Shown in pieces: positions 1-9,067 of a stretch of 64,000 bases of DNA. The notes under the pieces are model-generated. The model was not told the origin of the DNA, did no database searches, and saw only the letters and a program-made list of their open reading frames with translations. Source of the stretch: Flavobacterium collinsii (GTDB lineage Bacteria > Bacteroidota > Bacteroidia > Flavobacteriales > Flavobacteriaceae); assembly GCF_902804485.1 (NCBI RefSeq), contig NZ_CADCST010000061.1, positions 1-64,000 on the forward strand. Direction: 5' to 3'. The stretch's first letter is position 1. Each line of letters begins with the position of its first letter. A program made the translations under genes and the position numbers.

Positions 1-5
1 CTTAG

Positions 6-78
6 TAGCGGGAACAGGACTCGAACCTGTGACCTTCGGGTTATGAGCCCGACGAGCTGCCTACTGCTCTATCCCGCG
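6..78 (-). tRNA. Initiator tRNA-Met (CAT)
   Basis: Read on the minus strand this folds as a full cloverleaf with anticodon CAT. The anticodon stem is TCGGG/CCCGA, so it has the three consecutive G-C pairs that mark bacterial initiator tRNA. The D-arm to variable-loop stretch closely resembles the E. coli initiator. Acceptor position 1 is C facing U at position 72, so the first pair is open, as expected for an initiator (E. coli has C1-A72). The T arm is ACAGG/CCTGT. The 3' CCA does not appear to be encoded, since the bases after the discriminator read CTA. Confidence 0.95.
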
Positions 79-167
79 ATGTTTCGGGTGCAAAGATACG
101 CCGATTTTTGAGAAATCCAACGAAAACATTAAAAAATGTTTTATTTTCTGTATTGAGTTGATATGAC

Positions 168-175
168 TACCTTTG
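168..175 (+). promoter_or_regulatory. -7 promoter box of era
   Basis: TACCTTTG matches the Bacteroidota -7 consensus TAnnTTTG exactly and lies about 20 bases before the era start codon. No clear -33 TTG is present at the usual distance. The surrounding bases are nearly identical to those at the der promoter. Confidence 0.6.
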
Positions 176-194
176 CAAAATAAATAGAACACAA

Positions 195-1076
195 ATGTCA
201 CATAAAGCAGGTTTTGTAAACATCATCGGGAATCCAAACGTTGGAAAATCAACATTGATGAACGCCTTTGTTGGAGAAAGATTATCGATTATTACATCAA
301 AAGCACAAACAACCCGTCATCGTATTCTTGGAATCGTGAATGGCGAAGATTTTCAACTTATATTATCGGATACTCCCGGAATCATCAAGCCCGCTTATGA
401 AATGCAGGAGTCGATGATGAACTTTGTAAAATCGGCTTTTGAAGATGCTGATATTTTAGTTTACATGGTCGAGATAGGAGAGCAGGACTTAAAAGATGAA
501 GCTTTCTTTAATAAAATTATCCACGCTAAAATTCCGGTTTTATTATTGTTGAACAAAATCGACAATTCAAATCAGGAACAGTTAGAGGAGCAAGTAGCAT
601 TCTGGACGGCAAAAGTGCCAAATGCTGAAATTTTCCCAATCTCGGCTTTACAGAATTTTAATGTACCGGAAGTTTTTGGTAGAATCATTGAATTGTTGCC
701 AGAATCTCCAGCCTATTATCCAAAAGATCAATTAACAGACAAACCGGAACGTTTCTTTGTAAACGAGACTATTCGTGAGAAAATCTTATTGAACTATAGC
801 AAAGAGATTCCGTATGCGGTTGAAATCGTGACGGAGGAGTTTTTCGAAGATGAAAATATTATCAGAATCCGTTCGATTATTATGGTAGAACGCGAAACTC
901 AAAAAGGAATCATTATTGGGCATAAAGGTGCCGCTTTGAAAAAAGTAGGTACTGAAGCTCGTGCCGATCTGGAGAAATTCTTTGGAAAACAAATTCACAT
1001 TGAACTAGTTGTAAAAGTGAACAAAAACTGGAGAAGCAATGCCAATATGCTGAAACGATTCGGGTATAATCAATAA
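195..1076 (+). CDS. era: GTPase Era
   Basis: Era is an essential GTPase that binds the 3' end of 16S rRNA during 30S assembly. The 293-residue protein has the usual family length. The GTPase domain shows G1 GNPNVGKST at residues 12-20, DTPG at 59-62 and NKID at 120-123. The C-terminal third holds the KH RNA-binding domain, with the GxxG-type loop seen as IIIGHKGAALKK. The start follows an exact -7 box by about 20 bases. The next gene is der, another ribosome-assembly GTPase, but der has its own promoter, so this is a functional neighbourhood and not one operon. Confidence 0.97.
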   Translation: MSHKAGFVNIIGNPNVGKSTLMNAFVGERLSIITSKAQTTRHRILGIVNGEDFQLILSDTPGIIKPAYEMQESMMNFVKSAFEDADILVYMVEIGEQDLKDEAFFNKIIHAKIPVLLLLNKIDNSNQEQLEEQVAFWTAKVPNAEIFPISALQNFNVPEVFGRIIELLPESPAYYPKDQLTDKPERFFVNETIREKILLNYSKEIPYAVEIVTEEFFEDENIIRIRSIIMVERETQKGIIIGHKGAALKKVGTEARADLEKFFGKQIHIELVVKVNKNWRSNANMLKRFGYNQ

Positions 1077-1281
1077 AAGAGTTTTCAGTCGCAGATTTCA
1101 GTCTCAGTTTTGATATGAAAATCGTTTAGTGTAAAACTGAAAACTGATACTGGCAACTGAATCCTAGTCCTGAATAGCAGGAATAGCTCCTGCAAAAAGG
1201 AGTCAGTTTTAAGTTTGAAGTCACAATTTTGTCAGTTTTTTTACTGAATACTGAAAACTGTGACTGCAAACAAAAAAAGAC
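1077..1281. repeat. Intergenic CAGTCTCAG / AAAACTG repeat tract
   Basis: The gap between era and der has no gene. It is filled with degenerate repeats of the type TTCAGTCTCAG and AAAACTGNNACTG. The same motifs recur after the LysM lipoprotein gene (about 39084) and upstream of the metalloprotease (40531-40593). A further AATCTAAAATC-type tract lies just before der at about 1350-1384. Confidence 0.5.
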
Positions 1282-1289
1282 TACCTTTG
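1282..1289 (+). promoter_or_regulatory. -7 promoter box of der
   Basis: TACCTTTG is an exact match to TAnnTTTG. It sits in the context GACTACCTTTGCAAAA, which is shared base for base with the era promoter. It lies about 100 bases before the der start codon, implying a leader of roughly 90 bases. Confidence 0.55.
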
Positions 1290-1386
1290 CAAAAAATTAA
1301 AATAAAGCATTTTGGATTTATAAGTGATAGAATTTTAGGAAACTAAAAAGCTAAAATTTAGGATCCAAAATCTAAAATTCAAAAAA

Positions 1387-2694
1387 ATGAATAACATTGT
1401 TGCGATAGTAGGAAGACCTAATGTAGGGAAATCAACCCTTTTTAATAGGCTGATACAAAGAAGAGAAGCTATTGTAGATTCGGTATCTGGGGTGACCCGT
1501 GATAGAAACTATGGTAAAAGCGAGTGGAACGGAAAAGAGTTTTCTGTAATTGATACCGGTGGATACGTTCGCGGTTCTGACGACGTATTTGAGGGTGAAA
1601 TCCGCAAACAGGTAGAGCTTGCTATCGATGAAGCAGATGTTATTATTTTTGTGGTTGATGTAGAAGAAGGAATTACACCAATGGATGAAACAGTGGCGAA
1701 ATTGTTGCGTAAAGTAACAAAACCTGTTTTATTGGCTGTAAATAAAGTAGATAACGCAATGCGTGAGAAAGATGCAATTGAGTTTTATAATCTTGGTTTA
1801 GGAGATTATTTTACGTTTGCAAGTATCTCAGGAAGCGGAACTGGAGATTTGTTAGATGCTTTAATTGATGCATTCCCGGAGAAACCGGAAGTTGAAGTTA
1901 AAGAAGATTTGCCTCGTTTTGCTGTTGTAGGACGTCCAAATGCTGGTAAATCTAGTTTTATCAACGCTTTGATTGGTCAGGATCGTTATATCGTAACCGA
2001 TATTGCAGGAACAACCCGTGATGCAATTGATACAAAATTTGACCGTTTTGGTTTTGAGTTCAATTTAGTTGATACTGCGGGAATCCGTCGTAAAGCTAAG
2101 GTGAAGGAAGATTTAGAGTTTTACTCGGTAATGCGTTCGGTTCGTGCGATTGAGCATGCTGATATTTGCATCTTGGTTATCGATGCAACCCGTGGCTTTG
2201 AAGGTCAGGATCAGAGTATTTTCTGGCTGGCAGAGAAAAACCGCAAAGGAGTTGTGATCTTAGTAAACAAATGGGATTTGGTAGAAAAAGATACCATGTC
2301 GACTCGCGATTACGAAGAGAAAATCAAAAAAGAATTAATGCCTTTTACCGATGTGCCAATTCTATTCGTTTCGGCTTTAACCAAGCAACGTTTGTTGAAA
2401 GCATTAGAAGCTACTGTTCAGGTTTTTGAAAATAGAAAACAAAGAATTGCGACTTCAAAATTCAACGAATACATGTTGAAAGTAATTGAAGCTTATCCGC
2501 CACCGGCAACAAAAGGGAAGTATGTGAAAATTAAATATTGTATGCAATTGCCAACTCAAACGCCTCAGTTTGTGTTTTTTGCCAACATGCCACAATATGT
2601 TAAAGAACCTTACAAACGTTATCTGGAAAATAAGATTAGAGAAAATTGGGATTTCGCAGGAGTGCCAATCGATATTTATATCAGAGAAAAATAA
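1387..2694 (+). CDS. der: GTPase Der (EngA)
   Basis: Der is the double-GTPase factor for 50S ribosomal subunit assembly. The 435-residue protein has two tandem GTPase domains, with P-loops GRPNVGKST at residues 9-17 and GRPNAGKSS at about 182-190. The second domain also shows DTAGIRRK and NKWD. A KH-like C-terminal domain follows, ending near PIDIYIREK. Length and domain order are those of the family. It follows era on the same strand but has a separate promoter and its own terminator. Confidence 0.97.
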   Translation: MNNIVAIVGRPNVGKSTLFNRLIQRREAIVDSVSGVTRDRNYGKSEWNGKEFSVIDTGGYVRGSDDVFEGEIRKQVELAIDEADVIIFVVDVEEGITPMDETVAKLLRKVTKPVLLAVNKVDNAMREKDAIEFYNLGLGDYFTFASISGSGTGDLLDALIDAFPEKPEVEVKEDLPRFAVVGRPNAGKSSFINALIGQDRYIVTDIAGTTRDAIDTKFDRFGFEFNLVDTAGIRRKAKVKEDLEFYSVMRSVRAIEHADICILVIDATRGFEGQDQSIFWLAEKNRKGVVILVNKWDLVEKDTMSTRDYEEKIKKELMPFTDVPILFVSALTKQRLLKALEATVQVFENRKQRIATSKFNEYMLKVIEAYPPPATKGKYVKIKYCMQLPTQTPQFVFFANMPQYVKEPYKRYLENKIRENWDFAGVPIDIYIREK

Positions 2695-2698
2695 AAGT

Positions 2699-2727
2699 AA
2701 AAGTCCTCCTAAAGAGGACTTTTTTTA
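2699..2727 (+). terminator. Intrinsic terminator of der
   Basis: The hairpin AAGTCCTC...GAGGACTT starts a few bases after the der stop codon and is followed by a run of T. It is a standard rho-independent terminator. Confidence 0.8.
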
Positions 2728-2768
2728 TGTCTTGTTATTAATTCGAACCTGTTTTGGGTGTAATTTTT

Positions 2769-2906
2769 AACACATAGGGACATAGGTTCTGTATTCTTAA
2801 AAATAGACGTTTCACTTCATTGAAATACACATAATTTCTTATGTGAGAGAAATGTATTTCTTTTTTGTTCTCTTTTCAGATTTAAAAAGCTATGTTTCTA
2901 TGTGTT
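2769..2906. repeat. Inverted pair of NNACATAG octamer repeats
   Basis: The left arm at 2769-2785 reads AACACATAGGGACATAG. The right arm at 2890-2906, reverse-complemented, reads AACACATAGAAACATAG, with 15 of 17 bases identical. Each arm contains ACATAG repeated with an 8-base period. The roughly 100 bases between the arms have no gene. Confidence 0.6.
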
Positions 2907-2949
2907 GAATATTTTTTTTTAAAATTGCACGCAACGAGTTAATTCAAAT

Positions 2950-2957
2950 TATTTTTG
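2950..2957 (+). promoter_or_regulatory. Probable -7 box for the beta-barrel protein gene
   Basis: TATTTTTG matches TAnnTTTG and is preceded by TTG at 2925-2927 with a 22-base gap, within the usual Bacteroidota range. It would give a leader of about 90 bases before the start at 3052. Confidence 0.4.
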
Positions 2958-3051
2958 CCAGGCTTACTGGGATAATATTTGACTGAATGTTTCATTCACA
3001 ATAAACCTTTTAACTCTTTTGGAGTCTTACTGTTTCTAACAAACCATTTTC

Positions 3052-5793
3052 ATGACCAAATTTTTGTACTATTTGATTGCTTTCCTTTTTTGCTATTCGG
3101 CAAGTGCACAGAATGACATTGTGCTTAAAGGAACCATCGTAGATATCAACACCCAATTGCCACTTGAGCTGGCTACCGTTTACTTTACAACCGTTAAAGA
3201 TTCTACGGTAATCGAATATGCAACAACGGATAAAAATGGTGCCTTTAGCATTAAGACCAAAAAGTACGACAAGCCTGTTTTTTTGAAGGTAAACTATATG
3301 GGGTATCAGCCTTATTTTGAGGAGGAAAAAAGTATTCCCGAAAGTAAAGATTTTGGAAAATTGTATTTGCTTGAAAATGTAAATGTTTTAAAGGATGTCG
3401 TGATCAAAAGCGAAGCTCCACCTATTACCATTAAAAAAGATACTTTAGAGTTTAATGCAGCATCGTATAAGGTGCGTCCGGACTCGAATGTAGAAACTTT
3501 ATTGAAACAATTGCCGGGTTTTGATGTCGCAACTGATGGTAAAGTTACAGTGAACGGGAGAGAAGTCAATCAAGTTCTGGTAAACGGGAAGACGTTTTTT
3601 AATAAAGACGGTGCCATAGCATTGAAGAACCTTCCCGCCGAAATAATCAAAAAAATTCAAGTGTCTGATTTTAAAACAAAGAAAGAAGAACTTTCCAAAC
3701 AGGAGTCGACTTCAGATTTTTCGAGTATCAATATTACGATCGACGAAAAGAAAAATAAAGGTTATTTTGGAAAAATACTGGGCGGTTATGGTTCTGATGA
3801 ACGATACGAAAGCAGTCTGCTTCTGAACTTTTTTAATAACAAACAAAAAATAAGCGTACTGGCTTCTTCTAACAATATTAATTCTACCGGTTTCGCAATG
3901 GATGAAGTATTCGATAATATGGGTGGCGGACGAAATAGCAGGGGCAGCAGCGGAAATTCGGGAGGGAGTAAAGGAATTACGCAATCGAATCTTGCAGGGC
4001 TTAATTATTCTGATGATTGGTCGAAAAGTTTGATGGCTGCGGGAAGTTATAATTTTTCGAATTCGATTACTAATAACGATAGCAAGGCAGATCAGGTTAG
4101 TTTTTTACCCACCGGAAATATTGCCACATCTTCTGATTCCAAAACAAGAAATGAAAACACTGGGAACAATGTAAATTTTGAATTAGAATATGCGATTGAT
4201 CCGACAAGCCGATTGGTAATTATACCAAAAGTGAATCAGTCGCGATCGAACAGTAATTCGTCTTCCTCGAGTTTTTCTGAAGACGAGAATGGAAATTCGC
4301 TGAATGAAAGTAATGCTAAATCCTATTCAGAAAGTACAAATACCAGTCTAGGGAACACTATAAATTTTAATAAGAGGTTCAAGAAAGAACACCGCAATTT
4401 TAATCTTTCTTTTGACAGCAACAATACCAGTACTGATAATGAGGTGCAAAATCTTTCTCAAACTATTTTTTATCAGGACAGCAAACCTAATGACGACAGG
4501 AATCAGAAGAGTTTAAACAATAATAAGAGTGATACGTATTCGCTTGAACTTGAATATACAGAGCCGGTAACAGATTCTTTGCGAATAAGATTCGGATCTA
4601 ATTTTAACTGGACGAAAGAAATTAAAGATGCAAAAACATTTGATTTTGATGATGCAACGCAGTCTTATTCGGATCTCAATGCGTCTTTGACAAATTATAC
4701 TGCTTCAAAGCAAAATTCGTTCAGCCCGAAAGTTGGACTAACCTGGCAAAAGAGGAAGTTTACAGTCAATTTAAATTCCCATACAGCAATTGTAGAATTT
4801 GACAACCACGCTCTATATCTCAACAATGCTACCGATTTGAACAAACGATACGTTTTGCCTTATGGCGATTTTCAGATTCGTTATAAATTTAGTCGTTCGA
4901 AAAATATGTCATTCAAGTATGATTATTCGAATGCACTTCCTACGGCGGTTCAGTTATTGCCGGTCTTAAATTTAACCAATCCGTTGAATACAATTACAGG
5001 AAATCCTGATTTAAATCTTATAGAAAAAAGCAGTGCTAATTTTAGTTTCAGAGACTATGATTTCCGAACACGTTCCGGTTACAGCCTGTATGTAAAGGGG
5101 GATTACTACAACAACGATGTGGTTTCGACTTCAATTTATGATGATAACGGAAAAAGAACCACAACTTATGCCAATATCTCAGGAACTTATACGACTTCGA
5201 TTGGCGGAAATTGGAATCGGTCCGTTAAAAAAGAGGCACATCTTTTTAGATATGGTTTCGGATTAAATGGAAGTTATTCCTTCGATAAGGGGTTTACAAA
5301 TGCAGTATTGTACAATGCAAAATCAACAGCGATTACTCCAAAGGTCAATTTTACTTATGAATACGGAGAGCTGCTTATTATTTCTCCTACCTATAGTTTG
5401 TCTTATAACGAAACCAAATACGAGAACTCTTCAAGAGATGCCAGTTCAAATGTAGTACACAGAGTTAATTTGCAAACGACAAGTTACTGGCCGGCAAACT
5501 TAATTTTTGGAAATGATTTTGGCTACACCTATAATTCAAGTATTTCGGACAATTTCAAAAAGGATTTTTATCTCTGGAATACCAGTTTGTCGTATGGTTT
5601 TTTTGATAAGAAAGTATATGCTAAGGTAAAAGTTTATGATGTCTTAAATCAGAATCAAAGTGCCACCAGAACGATTTCGGCGACCTCAATTCGAGATGAA
5701 GAAAATACGGTTTTGAAACGTTACATAATGTTTTCATTAAGCTACAAAATAGGAAATTTTGCAGGTGCTGAAAAAGGAGGGAAGAGAAGATAG
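3052..5793 (+). CDS. Outer membrane beta-barrel protein with N-terminal carboxypeptidase-like domain
   Basis: The 913-residue protein starts with a Sec signal peptide ending near SASAQ (residues 1-19). A CarboxypepD_reg-like beta-sandwich follows at about 20-110. Then comes a plug-like segment (VETLLKQLPGFDVATDGKVTVNGREV) and a long Asn/Ser/Tyr-rich beta-strand region typical of the outer-membrane beta-barrel family related to TonB receptors (PF14905-like). No substrate can be read from the sequence. A Gly/Ser-rich stretch at about 290-305 (GGGRNSRGSSGNSGGSKG) is probably a surface loop. The gene stands alone on its strand, with a probable promoter at 2950. Confidence 0.8.
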   Translation: MTKFLYYLIAFLFCYSASAQNDIVLKGTIVDINTQLPLELATVYFTTVKDSTVIEYATTDKNGAFSIKTKKYDKPVFLKVNYMGYQPYFEEEKSIPESKDFGKLYLLENVNVLKDVVIKSEAPPITIKKDTLEFNAASYKVRPDSNVETLLKQLPGFDVATDGKVTVNGREVNQVLVNGKTFFNKDGAIALKNLPAEIIKKIQVSDFKTKKEELSKQESTSDFSSINITIDEKKNKGYFGKILGGYGSDERYESSLLLNFFNNKQKISVLASSNNINSTGFAMDEVFDNMGGGRNSRGSSGNSGGSKGITQSNLAGLNYSDDWSKSLMAAGSYNFSNSITNNDSKADQVSFLPTGNIATSSDSKTRNENTGNNVNFELEYAIDPTSRLVIIPKVNQSRSNSNSSSSSFSEDENGNSLNESNAKSYSESTNTSLGNTINFNKRFKKEHRNFNLSFDSNNTSTDNEVQNLSQTIFYQDSKPNDDRNQKSLNNNKSDTYSLELEYTEPVTDSLRIRFGSNFNWTKEIKDAKTFDFDDATQSYSDLNASLTNYTASKQNSFSPKVGLTWQKRKFTVNLNSHTAIVEFDNHALYLNNATDLNKRYVLPYGDFQIRYKFSRSKNMSFKYDYSNALPTAVQLLPVLNLTNPLNTITGNPDLNLIEKSSANFSFRDYDFRTRSGYSLYVKGDYYNNDVVSTSIYDDNGKRTTTYANISGTYTTSIGGNWNRSVKKEAHLFRYGFGLNGSYSFDKGFTNAVLYNAKSTAITPKVNFTYEYGELLIISPTYSLSYNETKYENSSRDASSNVVHRVNLQTTSYWPANLIFGNDFGYTYNSSISDNFKKDFYLWNTSLSYGFFDKKVYAKVKVYDVLNQNQSATRTISATSIRDEENTVLKRYIMFSLSYKIGNFAGAEKGGKRR

Positions 5794-6210
5794 AGAATGG
5801 ATTAATAAAGGTCTAAAGGATTCAAAAGGGACAAAGATCTTTTTACATAGAGATGTTTTTTATTAATTTCAATCACCCATACGGTTGTCATTTTAATTAC
5901 TTGTGGTAAAAATAAATCTTTTTTTAAGGAGCTAATCCCGCTATCCGTTCCAATCTTTTGTGGCTAACCCCGCCACAAAAGGATTTCCACTTCTATCGGG
6001 GCTAGGAAATTCATTTTTAGAGAGATTAGAAATCTCAGCAAGAAACTCCGCAACCACAGGTTTAGTTTTGTAGATTAATTTTATTTTAAAAAAGTTTAAC
6101 ATAATGAAATTGTGCTTTGTCCGGAATTAAAGACTTTAACCAAATTGATAAAGAATAGAAGTTTCAACTTTCAGAAAAAATCTAAAACCTTAAATCAACA
6201 ATCTAAAATA
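5794..6210. other. Intergenic region with one hairpin repeat element
   Basis: This long gap separates two convergent genes. Apart from the hairpin element at 5936-6005 and an AATCTAAAAC-type tract near 6180-6208, it shows no gene, RNA or promoter that can be supported. Confidence 0.5.
5936..6005. repeat. CCCGCTATCC...CTATCGGGGCTAG hairpin element, copy 1
   Basis: This 70-base element begins TCCCGCTATCC and ends CTATCGGGGCTAG. Its centre is a perfect 10-bp hairpin, CTTTTGTGGC / GCCACAAAAG, with a 7-base loop. A second copy at 48645-48712 has the same ends but a different, still self-complementary stem. Confidence 0.7.
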
Positions 6211-6245
6211 AAAAAACGAGACAGATTTAAGAATCGGCCTCGTTT
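6211..6245 (-). terminator. Terminator of the TonB receptor gene
   Basis: AAACGAG at 6214-6220 pairs with CTCGTTT at 6239-6245, with an inner GAT/ATC pairing. In the minus direction the stem is followed by a T run. It lies about 26 bases past the stop codon of the minus-strand receptor gene. Confidence 0.6.
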
Positions 6246-6270
6246 GATGTATTGAAAATTAACTAACTGC

Positions 6271-8817
6271 TTACAATGAATATTTCAAAGTTACTCCGTA
6301 AGTTCTTTGATCACCAATTACTCCTGCATATTGCCCGGAATTTCCTCCCGCAGGTAACAATTGCTCGTAGTAATCTTTGTTTAAAAGGTTTCTTCCCCAG
6401 AATTGAACAGATAATCCTTCTGATGCACGGAATCCTAAACGAGCGTTGAAAATAGCGTATCCCTGTACTACTAAGTATTTTGAAGCTGAAGGGCTTGATG
6501 AAAATTTAGAACGTGCGTAAGAATCAACTGCTAAGAAGATTTTTCCTTTGTTTCCGAAGAATTTTGCATTGTCAGAAAGTTCACCTCCTAAAGATCCTGC
6601 CCATTTTGAAGCACCTGGTAATTCTGTTCCCGAAACATCTTTAAAGGCTACAGGCGCTCCGGTTTCTTCTAGTGGAAGTGGTGCATTCGTAAATTTAATG
6701 TATTTTCCATCTGTATAAGTAGCAGCTGCATTTACAGTCAGGTGTTGGCTAAAAACAAAGCTTGCATCAAGCTCAGCACCCCTTACACGTACTTTATCGG
6801 CATTGGCAAGGTAGCCACGGTTTACACCAAGTTCAGCAGCCTGAACATTCGTTTGAAAGTCTTTGATTTCCGTATTAAAGAAAGTCAGGTTGAATACTGA
6901 ATTCTTAAACGGAGAAGTTTTTACTCCAACCTCATAATGATTCACTTTTTCAGGTTTAATCACGGCAAGATCCAATAATGGCAATCCTTTTGAGTCTGTT
7001 GGAAGTCCGGCAACATTCACACCCACCGGTTTGTAGCTTTTAGCGTATGTAGCATAAGCATTGATTTTGTCTGAAGCTTTGTAGGATACCGTTATGTTTC
7101 CCGAAAAATCGGTATTGTCTGTATTAGAAGCAAAAGACTGATCAGAGTAAACCGATTTTTTAAGAGCTAGTAAAGCTGGATCGGTAGTTTGAAGACCACC
7201 GTAGGTTGTACGGCTGTAATTAGCATCTTTTTTGTCAAAGTTATATCTTAAACCTGGTAATACGTGTAATCTTTCTGTAATAGCCCAATCAATTTGGCCA
7301 AAAACGGCAGCACTAGAAGCTCTGATTCTGGCATCTGTTTTAATTCCGTAACCTTCAAACAGTCCCGGAGTTTTCCATAACGGACTAGTACTGCTTTGAG
7401 AGAATCTCCATTGTGCATTACCGGATTCTTCTGTTCCGTTTGTTTGAGAAGTCTGGTCAATAAAGAAAGCGCCCACAACACCACTAATTTTAGAAGTCAG
7501 CTGACCTGCATAACGTACCTCCTGAGTAAATTGTGTTTGTCTGGTTGGGTTTTGAGATTTGGCCAAAACTTGTAATCCTGTAAAATCTCTGTCATTTGAT
7601 GGATCCCAGTTCCAAAAACGCCATGCAGTAGTTGATGTAAGTGTTCCTGCCCCGATTTTGGTATCGACATTAAGAGAGACACCACCCATATCTTGTCCTG
7701 AACGCCACGGAGTGTCGTGATCAATTTTTCGGTCAAAAGCATTTTGACTTGGAAGCTGATAATTTAAATCTTTAATAATTGCATTAAATTGTCTGTAAGC
7801 AGCTCTTTGTGTTGGTGCAACACCTGCAACAACCTGTGCGTATCCGTCCGGACGCTGAGTTGTGATATCGGCGGCAAGAATAATATTTGTGTTTTCAGAT
7901 GGAGTAAAAAGCAATTGACCTCTAATTCCCTGATTGTTTAAACTGTTTGTAGGTCTTCCGGTTGCCACATTGTCGATCAAACCATCGCGTTGTGTACCTG
8001 AAAAGGAGATACGACCAGCTACTTTTTTACCTAATGCTCCTGTAACGGATGCTTTGGCCTGAAGAAAAGCATAATTTCCGTAACTAACTTCAAAGTCAGC
8101 ACCACTTGTAAAACTTGGTTTGCGGGTTGTAATGTTGAAAGCTCCTGAAGTAGTATTTTTACCAAATAAAGATCCTTGCGGTCCTCGTAAAACCTCGATT
8201 TGATCTACATCAATAAAGTCAAGAGTAGTTGCGGCTGGACGGGCATAATAAACACCATCTACATAAAAGCCAACCCCTGGATCGATTCCGTCATTAGTAA
8301 GTCCGAAAGGAGAACCAAGACTACGAATGTTGATTCCTGTATTTCTTGGGTTTGAAGAATATAATTGTACAGAGGGAACTAATTCTTTAATACGGTTCAC
8401 GTTAAAAGCTCCGGTTTGTTCTGCTTGTTTACCTGTAATTACTGATATGGCGATTGGCACATCCTGTACTTTCTCGATTCTTCGTCTTGAAGAAACCACT
8501 ACTTCGATAAGTTCGTTTTCTTCTTTAATAGTTACCTGTAAAGGAGCTGTCGGTAAATCGTCAAGTTGTATTTCAGTAGTTTTGTATCCTACATATTGAA
8601 TCAATAGAGTTATAGGAAGTTTTCCTCTACTGTCAATACTGAATTTTCCGTTTTGATCTGAAGTAGTATTTGAGGTTGTTCCTTTTATAACAATATTTGC
8701 TGCTTCTAATGGAATATTTTCACTTGTTTTAACAACACCTTCTATGTTTTGTGCAAATGATATGGAGAAAGTAAAAATAGAGAGAACTGTAAGTATATTT
8801 TTTATCGAATTTTTCAT
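6271..8817 (-). CDS. TonB-dependent receptor
   Basis: The 848-residue outer-membrane active transporter has a signal peptide ending SFAQ (about residue 22). A CarboxypepD_reg-like domain follows at about 23-105. The plug domain contains VQDVPIAISVITGKQAEQ, GINIRSLGSP and the conserved VLRGPQGSLFGKNTTSGAFNI. A 22-strand-type barrel ends in YGVTLKYSL. The plug resembles siderophore or small-organic-ligand receptors more than the SusC type, and no SusD follows. The upstream neighbour on the same strand is an Rrf2 regulator, and a candidate operator overlaps this gene's promoter. Control by iron-sulfur or sulfur status is therefore plausible, but that is inference. Confidence 0.9.
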   Translation of the reverse strand: MKNSIKNILTVLSIFTFSISFAQNIEGVVKTSENIPLEAANIVIKGTTSNTTSDQNGKFSIDSRGKLPITLLIQYVGYKTTEIQLDDLPTAPLQVTIKEENELIEVVVSSRRRIEKVQDVPIAISVITGKQAEQTGAFNVNRIKELVPSVQLYSSNPRNTGINIRSLGSPFGLTNDGIDPGVGFYVDGVYYARPAATTLDFIDVDQIEVLRGPQGSLFGKNTTSGAFNITTRKPSFTSGADFEVSYGNYAFLQAKASVTGALGKKVAGRISFSGTQRDGLIDNVATGRPTNSLNNQGIRGQLLFTPSENTNIILAADITTQRPDGYAQVVAGVAPTQRAAYRQFNAIIKDLNYQLPSQNAFDRKIDHDTPWRSGQDMGGVSLNVDTKIGAGTLTSTTAWRFWNWDPSNDRDFTGLQVLAKSQNPTRQTQFTQEVRYAGQLTSKISGVVGAFFIDQTSQTNGTEESGNAQWRFSQSSTSPLWKTPGLFEGYGIKTDARIRASSAAVFGQIDWAITERLHVLPGLRYNFDKKDANYSRTTYGGLQTTDPALLALKKSVYSDQSFASNTDNTDFSGNITVSYKASDKINAYATYAKSYKPVGVNVAGLPTDSKGLPLLDLAVIKPEKVNHYEVGVKTSPFKNSVFNLTFFNTEIKDFQTNVQAAELGVNRGYLANADKVRVRGAELDASFVFSQHLTVNAAATYTDGKYIKFTNAPLPLEETGAPVAFKDVSGTELPGASKWAGSLGGELSDNAKFFGNKGKIFLAVDSYARSKFSSSPSASKYLVVQGYAIFNARLGFRASEGLSVQFWGRNLLNKDYYEQLLPAGGNSGQYAGVIGDQRTYGVTLKYSL

Positions 8818-9016
8818 TTTTATATTAAGTATATGTGATTAGTAGAATTTAAAATAAAATTTTTTTACCAACACATACACATTGTAGAAGAATTGTTTTT
8901 CACCGTAGTGAATTGAATATTATAATTTCTTTGCAAAAGATTTTTTGATACATCGATTGGTTGTAAATGTATTTTCATAGTTAAAATTTTGGAAATGGTT
9001 TGTGAATTATTTTTTG

Positions 9017-9024
9017 CAAATATA
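9017..9024 (-). promoter_or_regulatory. -7 box of the TonB receptor gene
   Basis: On the minus strand this reads TATATTTG, an exact TAnnTTTG. It lies between the Rrf2 gene and the receptor and implies a leader of almost 200 bases. The palindromic box at 9031-9054 occupies the -33/spacer region just upstream. Confidence 0.5.
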
Positions 9025-9030
9025 TATATA

Positions 9031-9054
9031 AATTCTATCGATTTACTAGGAATT
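9031..9054. promoter_or_regulatory. Candidate Rrf2 operator
   Basis: The 24-base box has perfect AATTC / GAATT ends around 14 weakly symmetric bases containing CTATCGATTTACTAG. It sits directly upstream of the receptor -7 box and just downstream of the Rrf2 stop codon. Its placement suggests a regulator site; which protein binds is inferred only from adjacency. Confidence 0.35.
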
Positions 9055-9067
9055 AAAAAATATTTTT

